Shown: positions 31,769-45,982 of the stretch, piece after piece
Layout of the letters: each line of letters begins with the position of its first letter
Position numbering within the stretch: position 1 is the stretch's first letter
Assembly (NCBI RefSeq): GCF_051014445.1
Contig: NC_135134.1
Coordinates: 24,741,672-24,805,671, forward strand
DNA length: 64,000 bases
Direction of reading: 5' to 3'
Origin: Colletes latitarsis
Lineage: Eukaryota; Arthropoda; Insecta; Hymenoptera; Colletidae
Translations under genes and position numbers: made by a program
Notes under the pieces: model-generated
What the model was told of the DNA's origin: nothing
What the model saw: the letters and a program-made list of their open reading frames with translations, nothing else
Databases searched by the model: none

Positions 31769-34700
31769 AGAATGCGAAAGTATGAGTCTCGTGAGCGAAA
31801 ATCCCAGACCTAACCTAGACCTAACATGCGTTATCCTCTAAAATATTGATCCAAACCAGGTTTAATGGACTGTTTCAGTGTGGTACCACTATACTACGTG
31901 ATCCAAAGCAGAAAAAACCCTCGATCAGGTCAACATGTATGTTAAAACTGCGAAAGTATGATCCTGATCAGGGCAAATCCCAGGCCTAACCTAGACCTAA
32001 CATGCGTTATCCTCAAAAATATTGATCGAAACGTGGTTTAATCGACTGTTTCAGTGTGGTGCCACATTCCTATGTGATCCAAACCAGAAAATAACCCAGG
32101 ATCTGTTCTACGAGTATGTGAAGTGTGCGTAAGTATGAGTCTGATGAGGTCAAATCCCAGACCAATCCCAGACGTAACTTGCGTTATCCTCTAAAATATT
32201 GATCGAAACCAGGTTTAATCGACTGTTTCAGTGTGGTACCACATTACTATGTGATCCAAACAAGAAAATAGCCCAGGATCTATCCGTGAAGTATCAGAAA
32301 TATGCGAAAGTATGAGCCTAATGAGGGCAAATCCTAGACCTAACCCAGACCTAACATGCGTTATCCTCAAAAATATATATCAAGACCAGGTTTAACTGAA
32401 TGTTTCAGTGTGGTACCACATTACTACGTGAACCAAACCAGAAAAAACCCAGGATCTGTTAAACAAGTCTGTGAAGTGTGCGAAAGTATGAGCCTGATGA
32501 GGGCGAATCCCAGACCTATCCCAGACCTAACATGCGTTATCATCTAAAATATTTATCAAGACCTGGTTTAATTGATTGTTTCAGTGTGGTACCACATTAC
32601 TACGTGAACCATACCAGAAAAATCCCAGGATCCGTTCAACAAGTATGTGAAAAATGCGAAAGCATGAGTCTGATGAGTGAAAATCTCAGGGCTAACCTAG
32701 ACCTAACATGCATTATCCTCTAAAATATTGATCCAAACTAGGTTTAGTGGACTGTTTCAGTGTGGTCCCACATTACTACGTGATCCAAACCAGAAAAAAC
32801 CCAGGATCCGTTCAACAAGTATGTGAAGAATGCGAAAGAATGAGTCTGATGAGTGAAAATCCCAGGCCTAACCTAGACCTAACATGCGTTATCCTCAAAA
32901 ATATTGATCGAAACCTGGTTTAATCGACTGTTTCAGTGTGGTACCACATTACTATGTGATCCAAACCAGAAAATAGCCCAGGATCTATCCATGAAGTATA
33001 AGAAATATGCGAAAGTATGAGCCTGATGAGGGCAAATCCTAGACCTAACCCAGACGTAACATGCGTTATCCTCAAAAATATTTATCAAGACCAGGTTTAA
33101 CTGAATGTTTCAGTATGGTACCACATTACTACGTGATCCATACCAGAAAAAACCCAGGATCTGTTCAACAGGTATGTGAAAAATGCGAAAGCATGAGTTT
33201 GATGCGGGCAAATCCCAGGCCTAACCTAGACATAACTTTCGTTATCCTCTAAAATATTGATCGAAACCAGGTTTAACTGAATGTTTCAGTTTGGTACCAC
33301 ATTACTACGTGATCCATACCAGAAAAAACCCAGGATCTGTTCAACAAGTATGTGAAAAATGCGAAAGCATGAGTCTGATGAGGGCAAATCCCAGGCCTAA
33401 CCTAGACCTAACATGCATTATCCTCAAAAATATTGATCGAAACCTGGTTTAATCGACTGTTTCAGTGTGGTACCACATTACTATGTGATCCGAACCAGAA
33501 AATAGCCCAGGATCTATCCATGAAGTATAAGAAATATGCGAAAGTATGAGCCTGATGAGGGCAAATCCTAGACCTAACCCAGACGTAACATGCGTTATCC
33601 TCAAAAATATTTATCAAGACCAGGTTTAACTGAATGTTTCAGCGTGGTACCACATTACTGCGCGATCCAAACCAGAAAAAGCCAGGATCTGTTCAACAAG
33701 TATGTGAAAAATGCGAAAGTATGAGCCTGATGAGGGCAAATCCTAAACCTAACCCAAACCTAACATGCGTTATCCTCTAAAATATTGATCAAGACCAGGT
33801 TTAACTGAATGTTTCAGTGTGGTACCACATTACTACGTGAACCATACCAGAAAAAACCCAGGATCTGTTAAACGAGTCTGTGAAGTGTGCGAAAGTATGA
33901 GCCTGATGAGGGCGAATCCCAGACCTATCCCAGACCTAACATGCGTTATCCTCAAAAATATTTATCAAGACCAGGTTTAACTGAATGTTTCAGTTTGGTA
34001 CCACATTACTACGTGATCCATACCAGAAAAAACCCAGGATCTGTTCAACAAGTATGTGAAAAATGCGAAAGCATGAGTCTGATGAGGGCAAATCCCAGGC
34101 CTAACCTAGACATAACTTTCGTTATCCTCTAAAATATTGATCGAAACCAGGTTTAGTGGGCTGTTTCAGTGTGGTACCACATTACTGCGCGATCCAAACC
34201 AGAAAAAGCCAGGATCTGTTCAACAAGTATGTGAAAAATGCGAAAGTATGAGCCTGATGAGGGCAAATCCTAGACCTAACCCAAACCTAACATGCGTTAT
34301 CCTCTAAAATATTGATCAAGTCCAGGTTTAACTGAATGTTTCAGTGTGGTACCACATTACTATGTGATCCAAACCAGAAAATAGCCCAGGATCTATCCAT
34401 GAAGTATAAGAAATATGCGAAAGTATGAGCCTGATGAGGGCAAATCCTAGACCTAACCCAGACCTAACATGCGTTATCCTCAAAAACATATATCAAGACC
34501 AGGTTTAACTGAATGTTTCAGTGTGGTACCACATTACTACGCGAACCAAACCAGAAAAAACCCAGGATCTGTTAAACAAGTCTGTGAAGTGTGCGAAAGT
34601 ATGAGCCTGATGAGGGCGAATCCCAGACCTATCCCAGACCTAACTTGCGTTATCCTCTAAAATATTGATCGAAACAAGGTTTAATTGACTGTTTCAGCGT

Positions 34701-37700
34701 GGTACCACATTACTACGTGATACAATCCAGAAACAGCCCAGGATCTAGCCATGAAGTATGAGAAATATGCGAAAGTATGAGCCTGATGTGGGCAAATCCT
34801 AGACCTAACCCAAACCTAACATGCGTTATCCTCAAAAATATTTATCAAGACCAGGTTTAACTGAATGTTTCAGCGTGGTACCACATTACTGCGCGATCCA
34901 AACCAGAAAAAGCCAGGATCTGTTCAACAAGTATGTGAAAAATGCGAAAGTATGAGCCTGATGAGGGCAAATCCTAGACCTAACCCAAACCTAACATGCG
35001 TTATCCTCTAAAATATAGTGATCAAGACCAGGTTTAACTGAATGTTTCAGCGTGGTACCACATTACTACGTGAACCAAACCAGAAAAAACCCAGGATCTG
35101 TTAAACGAGTCTGTGAAGTGTGCGAAAGTATGAGCCTGATGAGGGCGAATCCCAGAGCTATCCCAGACCTAACATGCGTTATCATCTAAAATATTTATCA
35201 AGACCTGGTTTATTTGAATGTTTCAGTGTGGTACCACATTACTACGTGATCCAAACCAGAAAAAACCCAGGATCCGTTAAACAAGTATGTGAAAAACGCG
35301 AACGTATGAGTCTGATGAGGGCAAATCCCAGGCCTAACCTAGACATAACTTTCGTTATCCTCTAAAATATTGATCGAAACCAGGTTTAGTGGGCTGTTTC
35401 AGTGTGGTACCACATTACTGCGCGATCCAAACCAGAAAAAGCCAGGATCTGTTCAACAAGTATGTGAAAAATGCGAAAGTATGAGCCTGATGAGGGCAAA
35501 TCCTAGACCTAACCCAAACCTAAAATGCGTTATCCTCTAAAATATTGATCAAGACCAGGTTTAGCTGAATGTTTCAGTGTGGTACCACATTACTATGTGA
35601 TCCAAACCAGAAAATAGCCCAGGATCTATCCATGAAGTATAAGAAATATGCGAAAGTATGAGCCTGTTGAGGGCAAATCCTAGACCTAACCCAGACCTAA
35701 CATGCGTTATCCTCAAAAACATATATCAAGACCAGGTTTAACTGAATGTTTCAGTGTGGTACCACATTACTACGTGAACCAAACCTGAAAAAACCCAGGA
35801 TCTGTTAAACAAGTATGTGAAAAACGCGAACGTATGAGTCTGATGAGGGCAAATCCCAGACCTAACCTAGACCTAAGATGCATTATCCTCTAAAATATTG
35901 ATCCAAACTAGGTTTAGTGGACTGTTTCAGTGTGGTACCACTTTACTACGTGATCCAAAGCAGAAAAAAACCTCGATCAGGTCAACATGTATGTTAGATC
36001 TGTGAAAGTATGACCCTGATGAGGGCAAATCCCAGGCCTAACCTAGACCTAACATGAATTATTCTCTAACATATTTATCGAAACCAGGTTTAATTGACTG
36101 TTTCAGTGTTGTACTTCATTACTACGTGATGCAATCCAGTAATAGCCCAGGATCCAGCCATGAAGTATGAGAAATATGCGAAAGTATGAGCCTGATGAGG
36201 GCAAATCCTAGACCTAACCTAAACCTAACATGCGGTATCCTCTAAAATATTGATCCAAACCGGGTTTAATGGACTGCTTCAGTGTGGTACCACTTTACTA
36301 CGTGATTCAAAGCGGAAAATACCCTCGATCAGGTCAACATGTATGTTAAAACTGTGAAAGTATGACCCTGATGAGGGCAAATCCCAGGCCTAACCTAGAC
36401 CTAACATGCGTTGTCCTCTAAAATATTGATGGAAACCAGGTTTAATTGACTGTTTCAGTGTGGTACCACATTACTACGTGAACCATACCAGAAAAAACCC
36501 AGGATCCGTTCAACAAGTATCTGAAGAATGCGAAAGTATGAGTCTGATGAGTGAAAATCCTCGGCCTAACCTAGACCTAAATTGCGTTATCCGCAAAAAT
36601 ATTGATCGAAACCTGGTTTAATCGACTGTTTCATTGTGGTACCACATTACTATGTGATCCAAACCAGAAAATAGCCCAGGATCTATACATGAAGTATAAG
36701 AAATATGCGAAAGTATGAGCCTGATGAGGGCAAATCCTAGACCTAACCCAGACCTAACATGCGTTATCCTCAAAAACATATATCAAGACCAGGTTTAACT
36801 GAATGTTTCAGTGTGGTACCACATTACTACGTGAACCAAACCTGAAAAAACCCAGGATCTGTTAAACAAGTATGTGAAAAACGCGAACGTATGAGTCTGA
36901 TGAGGGCAAATCCCAGACCTAACCTAGACCTAAGATGCATTATCCTCTAAAATATTGATCCAAACTAGGTTTAGTGGACTGTTTCAGTGTGGTACCACTT
37001 TACTACGTGATCCAAAGCAGAAAAAAACCTCGATCAGGTCAACATGTATGTTAGATCTGTGAAAGTATGACCCTGATGAGGGCAAATCCCAGGCCTAACC
37101 TAGACCTAACATGAATTATTCTCTAACATATTTATCGAAACCAGGTTTAATTGACTGTTTCAGTGTTGTACTTCATTACTACGTGATGCAATCCAGAAAA
37201 AGCCCAGGATCTAGCCATGAAGTATGAGAAATATGCGAAAGTATGAGCCTGATGAGGGCAAATGCCAGACCTTTCCCAGACTTAACTTGCGTTATCCTCA
37301 AAAATATTGATCGAAACCTGGTTTAATCGACTGTTTCAGTGTGGTACCACATTACTACGTGAACCATACCAGAAAAAACCCAGGATCCGTTCAACAAGTA
37401 TCTGAAGAATGCGAAAGTATGAGTCTGATGAGTGAAAATCCTCGGCCTAACCTAGACCTAAATTGCGTTATCCGCAAAAATATTGATCGAAACCTGGTTT
37501 AATCGACTGTTTCATTGTGGTACCACATTACTATGTGATCCAAACCAGAAAATAGCCCAGGATCTATACATGAAGTATAAGAAATATGCGAAAGTGTGAG
37601 CCTGATGAGGGCAAATCCTAGACCTAACCCAGACCTAACATGCGTTATCCTCAAAAATATTAATCAAGACCAGGTTTAACTGAATGTTTCAGTGTGGTCC

Positions 37701-40700
37701 CACATTACTACGTGATCCATACCAGAAAAAACCCAGGATCTGTTCAACAAGTATGTGAAAAATGCGAAAGTATGACCCTGATGCGGGCAAATCCCAGGCC
37801 TAACCCAGACCTAACATGTGTTATCCTCTAAAACATTTATCAAGACCAGGTTTAATTGATTGTTTCAGTGTGGTCCCACATTACTACGTGATCCAAACCA
37901 GAAAAAACCCAGGATCCGTTCAACAAGTATGTGAAGAATGCGAAAGAATGAGACTGATGAGTGAAAATCCCAGGCCTAACCTAGACCTAACATGCGTTAT
38001 CCTCAAAAATATTGTTCAAAACCTGGTTTAATCGACTGCTTCAGTGTGGTACCATATTACTATGTGATCCAAACCAGAAAATAGCCCAGGATCTATCCAT
38101 GAAGTATAAGAAATATGCGAAAGTATGAGCCTGACGAGGGCAAATCCTAGACCTAACCCAGACCTAACATGAGTTATACTCAAAAATATTTATCAAGACC
38201 AGGGTTAACTGAATGTTTCGGTATGGTACCACATTACTACGTGATCCATACCAGCAAAAACCCAGGATCTGTTCAACAAGTATGTGAAAAATGCGAAAGC
38301 ATGAGTCTGATGAGGGCAAATCCCAGACCTATCCCAGACCTAACTTGCGTTATCCTCTAAAATATTGATCGGAACAAGGTTTAATTGACTGATTCAGCGT
38401 GGTACCACATTATTACGTGATACAATCCAGAAACAGCCCAGGATCTGTTCAACAAGTATGTGAAAAACGCGAAAGTATGAGCCTGTTGAGGGAGAATCCC
38501 AGACTTATCCCAGACCTAACTTGCGTTATCCTCTAAAATATTGATCGAAACCAGGTTTAATTGACTGTTTCAGTGTGGTACCACATTACTACGTGAACCA
38601 AACCAGAAAAAACCCAGGATCTGTTAAACGGGTCTGCGAAGTGTGCGAAAGTATGAGCCTGATGAGGGCGAATCCCAGACCTATCCCAGACCTAACATGC
38701 GTTATCCTCAAAAATATTGATCGGAACAAGGTTTAATTGACTGATTCAGCGTGGTACCACATTATTACGTGATACAATCCAGAAACAGCCCAGGATCTGT
38801 TCAACAAGTATGTGAAAAACGCGAAAGTATGAGCCTGATGAGGGCAAATCCTAGACCTAACCCAGACGTAACATGCGTTATCCTCAAAAATATTTATCAA
38901 GACCAGGTTTAACTGAATGTTTCAGCGTGGTACCACATTACTGCGCGATCCAAACCAGAAAAAGCCAGGATCTGTTCAACAAGTATGTGAAAAATGCGAA
39001 AGTATGAGCCTGATGAGGGCAAATCCTAGACCTAACCCAAACCTAACATGCGTTATCCTCTAAAATATTGATCAAGACCAGGTTTAACTGAATGTTTCAG
39101 TGTGGTACCACATTACTACGTGAACCAAACCAGAAAAAACCCAGGATCTGTTAAACGAGTCTGTGAAGTGTGCGAAAGTATGAGCCTGATGAGGGCGAAT
39201 CCCAGACCTATCCCAGACCTAACATGCGTTATCCTCAAAAATATTTATCAAGACCAGGTTTAACTGAATGTTTCAGTTTGGTACCACATTACTACGTGAT
39301 CCATACCAGAAAAAACCCAGGATCTGTTCAACAAGTATGTGAAAAATGCGAAAGCATGAGTCTGATGAGGGCAAATCCCAGGCCTAACCTAGACATAACT
39401 TTCGTTATCCTCTAAAATATTGATCGAAACTAGGTTTAGTGGGCTGTTTCAGTGTGGTACCACATTACTGCGCGATCCAAACCAGAAAAAGCCAGGATCT
39501 GTTCAACAAGTATGTGAAAAATGCGAAAGTATGAGCCTGATGAGGGCAAATCCTAGACCTAACCCAAACCTAGCATGCGTTATCCTCTAAAATATTGATC
39601 AAGACCAGGTTTAACTGAATGTTTCAGTGTGGTACCACATTACTACGTGAACCAAACCAGAAAAAACCCAGGATCTGTTAAACGAGTCTGTGAAGTGTGC
39701 GAAAGTATGAGCCTGATGAGGGCGAATCCCAGACCTATCCCAGACCTAACATGCGTTATCCTCAAAAATATTTATCAAGACCAGGTTTAACTGAATGTTT
39801 CAGCGTGGTACCACATTACTGCGCGATCCAAACCAGAAAAAGCCAGGATCTGTTCAACAAGTATGTGAAAAATGCGAAAGTATGAGCCTGATGAGGGCAA
39901 ATCCCAGGCCTAACCCAGACCTAACATGTGTTATCCTCTAAAACATTTATCAAGACCAGGTTTAACTGAATGTTTCAGTTTGGTACCACATTACTACGTG
40001 ATCCATACCAGAAAAAACCCAGGATCTGTTCAACAAGTATGTGAAAAATGCGAAAGCATGAGTCTGATGAGGGCAAATCCCAGGCCTAACCTAGACATAA
40101 CTTTCGTTATCCTCTAAAATATTGATCGAAACCAGGTTTAGTGGGCTGTTTCAGTGTGGTACCACATTACTGCGCGATCCAAACCAGAAAAAGCCAGGAT
40201 CTGTTCAATAAGTATGTGAAAAATGCGAAAGTATGAGCCTGATGAGGGCAAATCCTAGACCTAACCCAAACCTAACATGCGTTATCCTCTAAAATATTGA
40301 TCAAGACCAGGTTTAACTGAATGTTTCAGTGTGGTACCACATTACTATGTGATCCAAACCAGAAACTAGCCCAGGATCTATCCATGAAGTATAAGAAATA
40401 TGCGAAAGTATGAGCCTGATGAGGGCAAATCCTAGACCTAACCCAGACCTAACATGCGTTATCCTCAAAAACATATATCAAGACCAGGTTTAACTGAATG
40501 TTTCAGTGTGGTACCACATTACTACGTGAACCAAACCAGAAAAAACCCAGGATCTGTTAAACGAGTCTGTGAAGTGTGCGAAAGTATGAGCCTGATGAGG
40601 GCGAATCCCAGAGCTATCCCAGACCTAACATGCGTTATCATCTAAAATATTTATCAAGACCTGGTTTATTTGAATGTTTCAGTGTGGTACCACATTACTA

Positions 40701-42569
40701 CGTGATCCAAACCAGAAAAAACCCAGGATCCGTTAAACAAGTATGTGAAAAACGCGAACGTATGAGTCTGATGAGGGCAAATCCCAGGCCTAACCTAGAC
40801 ATAACTTTCGTTATCCTCTAAAATATTGATCGAAACCAGGTTTAGTGGGCTGTTTCAGTGTGGTACCACATTACTGCGCGATCCAAACCAGAAAAAGCCA
40901 GGATCTGTTCAACAAGTATGTGAAAAATGCGAAAGTATGAGCCTGATGAGGGCAAATCCTAGACCTAACCCAAACCTAAAATGCGTTATCCTCTAAAATA
41001 TTGATCAAGACCAGGTTTAGCTGAATGTTTCAGTGTGGTACCACATTACTATGTGATCCAAACCAGAAAATAGCCCAGGATCTATCCATGAAGTATAAGA
41101 AATATGCGAAAGTATGAGCCTGTTGAGGGCAAATCCTAGACCTAACCCAGACCTAACATGCGCTATCCTCAAAAACATATATCAAGACCAGGTTTAACTG
41201 AATGTTTCAGTGTGGTACCACATTACTACGTGAACCAAACCTGAAAAAACCCAGGATCTGTTAAACAAGTCTGTGAAGTGTGCGAAAGTATGAGCCTGAT
41301 GAGGGCGAATCCCAGACCTATCCCAGACCTAACTTGCGTTATCCTCTAAAATATTGATCGAAACAAGGTTTAATTGACTGTTTCAGCGTGGTACCACATT
41401 ACTACGTGATACAATCCAGAAACAGCCCAGGATCTAGCCATGAAGTATGAGAAATATGCGAAAGTATGAGCCTGATGTGGGCAAATCCTAGACCTAACCC
41501 AAACCTAACATGCGTTATCCTCTAAAAAAATTTATCAAGACCTGGTTTATTTGAATGTTTCAGTGTGGTACCACATTACTACGTGATCCAAACCTGAAAA
41601 AACCCAGGATCCGTTCAACAAGTATGTGAAAAACGCGAACGTGTGAGTCTGATGAGGGCAAATCCCAGGCCTAACCTAGACATAACTTTCGTTATCCTCT
41701 AAAATATTGATCGAAACCAGGTTTAGTGGGCTGTTTCAGTGTGGTACCACATTACTGCGCGATCCAAACCAGAAAAAACCCTCGATCAGGTCAACATGTA
41801 TGTTAGAACTGCGAAAGTACGACCCTGATGAGGGCAAATCCCAGGCCTAATCCAGACCTAACATGTGTTATCCTCTAAAACATTTATCAAGACCAGGTTT
41901 AATTGATTGTTTCAGTGTGGTCCCACATTACTACGTGATCCAAACCAGAAAAAACCCAGGATCCGTTCAACAAGTATGTGAAGAATGCGAAAGAATGAGA
42001 CTGATGAGTGAAAATCCCAGGCCTAACCTAGACCTAACATGCGTTATCCTCAAAAATATTGATCAAAACCTGGTTTAATCGACTGTTTCAGTGTGGTACC
42101 ATATTACTATGTGATCCAAACCAGAAAATAGCCCAGGATCTATCCATGAAGTATAAGAAATATGCGAAAGTATGAGCCTGACGAGGGCAAATCCTAGACC
42201 TAACCCAGACCTAACATGCGTTATACTCAAAAATATTTATCAAGACCTGGTTTATTTGAATGTTTCAGTGTGGTACCACATTACTACGTGATCCAAACCT
42301 GAAAAAACCCAGGATCCCTTCAACAAGTATGTGAAAAACGCGAACGTATGAGTCTGATGAGGGCAAATCCCAGACCTAACCTAGACCTAACATGCATTAT
42401 CCTCTAAAATATTGATCCAAACTAGGTTTAGTGGACTGTTTCAGTGTGGTACCACTTTACTACGTGATCCAAACCAGTAATAGCCCAGGATCCAGCCATG
42501 AAGTATGAAAAATATGCGAAAGTATGAGCCTGATGAGGGCAAATCCTAGACCTAACCTAAACCTAACAT

Positions 42570-43630
42570 GCGTTATCCTCAAAAATATTGATCGAAACCT
42601 GGTTTAATCGACTGTTTCAGTGTGGTACCACATTACTACGTGAACCATACCAGAAAAAACCCAGGATCCGTTCAACAAGTATCTGAAGAATGCGAAAGTA
42701 TGAGTCTGATGAGTGAAAATCCTCGGCCTAACCTAGACCTAAATTGCGTTATCCGCAAAAATATTGATCGAAACCTGGTTTAATCGACTGTTTCATTGTG
42801 GTACCACATTACTATGTGATCCAAACCAGAAAATAGCCCAGGATCTATACATGAAGTATAAGAAATATGCGAAAGTGTGAGCCTGATGAGGGCAAATCCT
42901 AGACCTAACCCAGACCTAACATGCGTTACCCTCAAAAATATTTATCAAGACCAGGTTTAACTGAATGTTTCAGTGTGGTCCCACATTACTACGTGATCCA
43001 TACCAGAGAAAACACAGGATCTGTTCAACAAGTATGTGAAAAATGCGAAAGCATGAGTCTGATGAGGGCAAGTCCCAGGCCTAACCTAGACATAACTTTC
43101 GTTATCCTCTAAAATATTGATCGAAACCAGGTTTAGTGGGCTGCTTCAGTGTGGTACCACATTACTGCGCGATCCAAACCAGAAAAAACCCAGGATCTGT
43201 TCAACAAGTATGTGAAAAATGCGAAAGTATGACCCTGATGCGGGCAGATCCCAGACCTATCCCAGACCTAACTTGCATTGTCCTCTAAAATATTGATCGA
43301 AACCAGGTTTAATTGACTGTTTCAGTGTGGTACCACATTACTACGTGATCCAATCCAGAAATAGCCCAGGATCTAGCCATGAAGTATGGGAAATATGCGA
43401 AAGTATGAGCCTGATGAGGGCAAATCCTAGACCTAACCCAGACCTAACATGCGTTATCATCTAAAATATTTATCAAGACCTGGTTTAATTGATTGTTTCA
43501 GTGTGGTACCACATTACTACGTGAACCATACCAGAAAAAACCCAGGATCCGTTCAACAGGTATCTGAAGAATGCGAAAGAATGAGTCTGATGAGTGAAAA
43601 TCTCAGGGCTAACCTAGACCTAACATGCAT
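42570..43630 (+). repeat. Satellite block copied 2995 bp downstream
   Basis: About 1.06 kb (6 monomers) that reappears at 45565-46625. Shared markers are TCAAGGGTGTGAG-like neighbours absent elsewhere, GGCAAGTCCCAGG and GCGGGCAGATCCC. The offset is 17 monomers. Confidence 0.6.
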
Positions 43631-44924
43631 TATCCTCTATAATATTGATCCAAACCAGGTTTAGTGGACTGTCTCAGTGTGGTACCACTTTACTACGTGA
43701 TCCAAAGCAGAAAAAACCCTCGATCAGGTCAACATGTACGTTAGAACTGCGAAAGTATGACCCTGATGAGGGCAAATCCCAGGCCTAACCCAGGCCTAAC
43801 ATGCGTTATCCTCAAAAATATTTATCAAGACCAGGTTTAGCTGAATGTTTCAGTATGGTACCACATTACTACGTGAACCATACCAGAAAAAACCCAGGAT
43901 CCGTTCAACAGGTATCTGAAGAATGCGAAAGTATGAGTCTGATGAGTGAAAATCTCAGGGCTAACCTAAACCTAACATGCATTATCCTCTAAAATATTGA
44001 TCCAAACCAGGTTTAGTGATCTGTTTCAGTGTGGTACCACTTTACTACGTGATCCAAAGCAGAAAAATCCCTCGATCAGGTGAACATGTATGTTAGAACT
44101 GCGAAAGTACGACCCTGATGAGGGCAAATCCCAGGCCTAACCCAGACCTAACATGTGTTATCCTCTAAAACATTTATCAAGACCAGGTTTAATTGATTGT
44201 TTCAGTGTGGTCCCACATTACTACGTGATCCAATCCAGAAAAAACCCAGGATCCGTTCAACAAGTATGTGAAGAATGCGAAAGAATGAGTCTGATGAGTG
44301 AAAATCCCAGGCCTAACCTAGACCTAACATGCGTTATCCTCAAAATTATTGATCAAAACCTGGTTTAATCGACTGTTTCAGTGTGGTACCATATTACTAT
44401 GTGATCCAAACCAGAAAATAGCCCAGGATCTATCCATGAAGTATAAGAAATATGCGAAAGTATGAGCCTGACGAGGGCAAATCCTAGACCTAACCCAGAC
44501 CTAACATGCGTTATACTCAAAAATATTTATCAAGACCAGGTTTAACTGAACGTTTCGGTATGGTACCACATTACTACGTGATCCATACCAGAAAAAACCC
44601 AGGATCTGTTCAACAAGTATGTGAAAAATGCGAAAGCATGAGTCTGATGAGGGCAAATCCCAGACCTATCCCAGACCTAACTTGCGTTATCCTCTAAAAT
44701 ATTGATCGGAACAAGGTTTAATTGACTGATTCAGCGTGGTACCACATTATTACGTGATACAATCCAGAAACAGCCCAGGATCTGTTCAACAAGTATGTGA
44801 AAAACGCGAAAGTATGAGCCTGATGAGGGAGAATCCCAGACTTATCCCAGACCTAACTTGCGTTATCCTCTAAAATATTGATCGAAACCAGGTTTAATTG
44901 ACTGTTTCAGTGTGGTCCCACATT

Positions 44925-45453
44925 ACTACCTGATCCAAACCAGAAAAAACCCAGGATCCGTTCAACAAGTATGTGAAGAATGCGAAAATATGAGTCTGAT
45001 GAGTGAAAATCCCAGGCCTAACCTAGACCTAACATGCGTTATCCTCAAAAATATTGATCGAAACCTGGTATAATCGACTGTTTCAGTGTGGTACCACATT
45101 ACTACGTGAACCATACCAGAAAAAACCCAGGGTCCGTTCAACAAGTATCTGAAGAATGCGAAAGTATGAGTCTGATGAGTGAAAATCCTCGGCCTAACCT
45201 AGACCTAAATTGCGTTATCCGCAAAAATATTGATCGAAACCTGGTTTAATCGACTGTTTCATTGTGGTACCACATTACTATGTGATCCAAACCAGAAAAT
45301 AGCCCAGGATCTATACATGAAGTACAAGAAATATGCGAAAGTATGAGCCTGATGAGGGCAAATCCTAGACCTAACCCAGACCTAACATGCGTTATCCTCA
45401 AAAATATTTATCAAGACCAGGTTTAACTGAATGTTTCAGTGTGGTACCACATT
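44925..45453 (+). repeat. 3-monomer higher-order repeat, copy 1
   Basis: A 529 bp unit repeated once in tandem. Its markers are ACTACCTGATCC, AATGCGAAAATATGAG and CCCAGGGTCCG, all of which recur 529 bp later. Confidence 0.75.
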
Positions 45454-45982
45454 ACTACCTGATCCAAACCAGAAAAAACCCAGGATCCGTTCAACAAGTA
45501 TGTGAAGAATGCGAAAATATGAGTCTGATGAGTGAAAATCCCAGGCCTAACCTAGACCTAACATGCGTTATCCTCAAAAATATTGATCGAAACCTGGTTT
45601 AATCGACTGTTTCAGTGTGGTACCACATTACTACGTGAACCATACCAGAAAAAACCCAGGGTCCGTTCAACAAGTATCTGAAGAATGCGAAAGTATGAGT
45701 CTGATGAGTGAAAATCCTCGGCCTAACCTAGACCTAAATTGCGTTATCCGCAAAAATATTGATCGAAACCTGGTTTAATCGACTGTTTCATTGTGGTACC
45801 ACATTACTATGTGATCCAAACCAGAAAATAGCCCAGGATCTATACATGAAGTACAAGAAATATGCGAAAGTATGAGCCTGATGAGGGCAAATCCTAGACC
45901 TAACCCAGACCTAACATGCGTTATCCTCAAAAATATTTATCAAGACCAGGTTTAACTGAATGTTTCAGTGTGGTCCCACATT
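45454..45982 (+). repeat. 3-monomer higher-order repeat, copy 2
   Basis: The second tandem copy of the 529 bp unit. It ends near 45980, where the next monomer has CTACGTGATCCATACC instead of the CTACCTGATCC marker. Confidence 0.75.
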
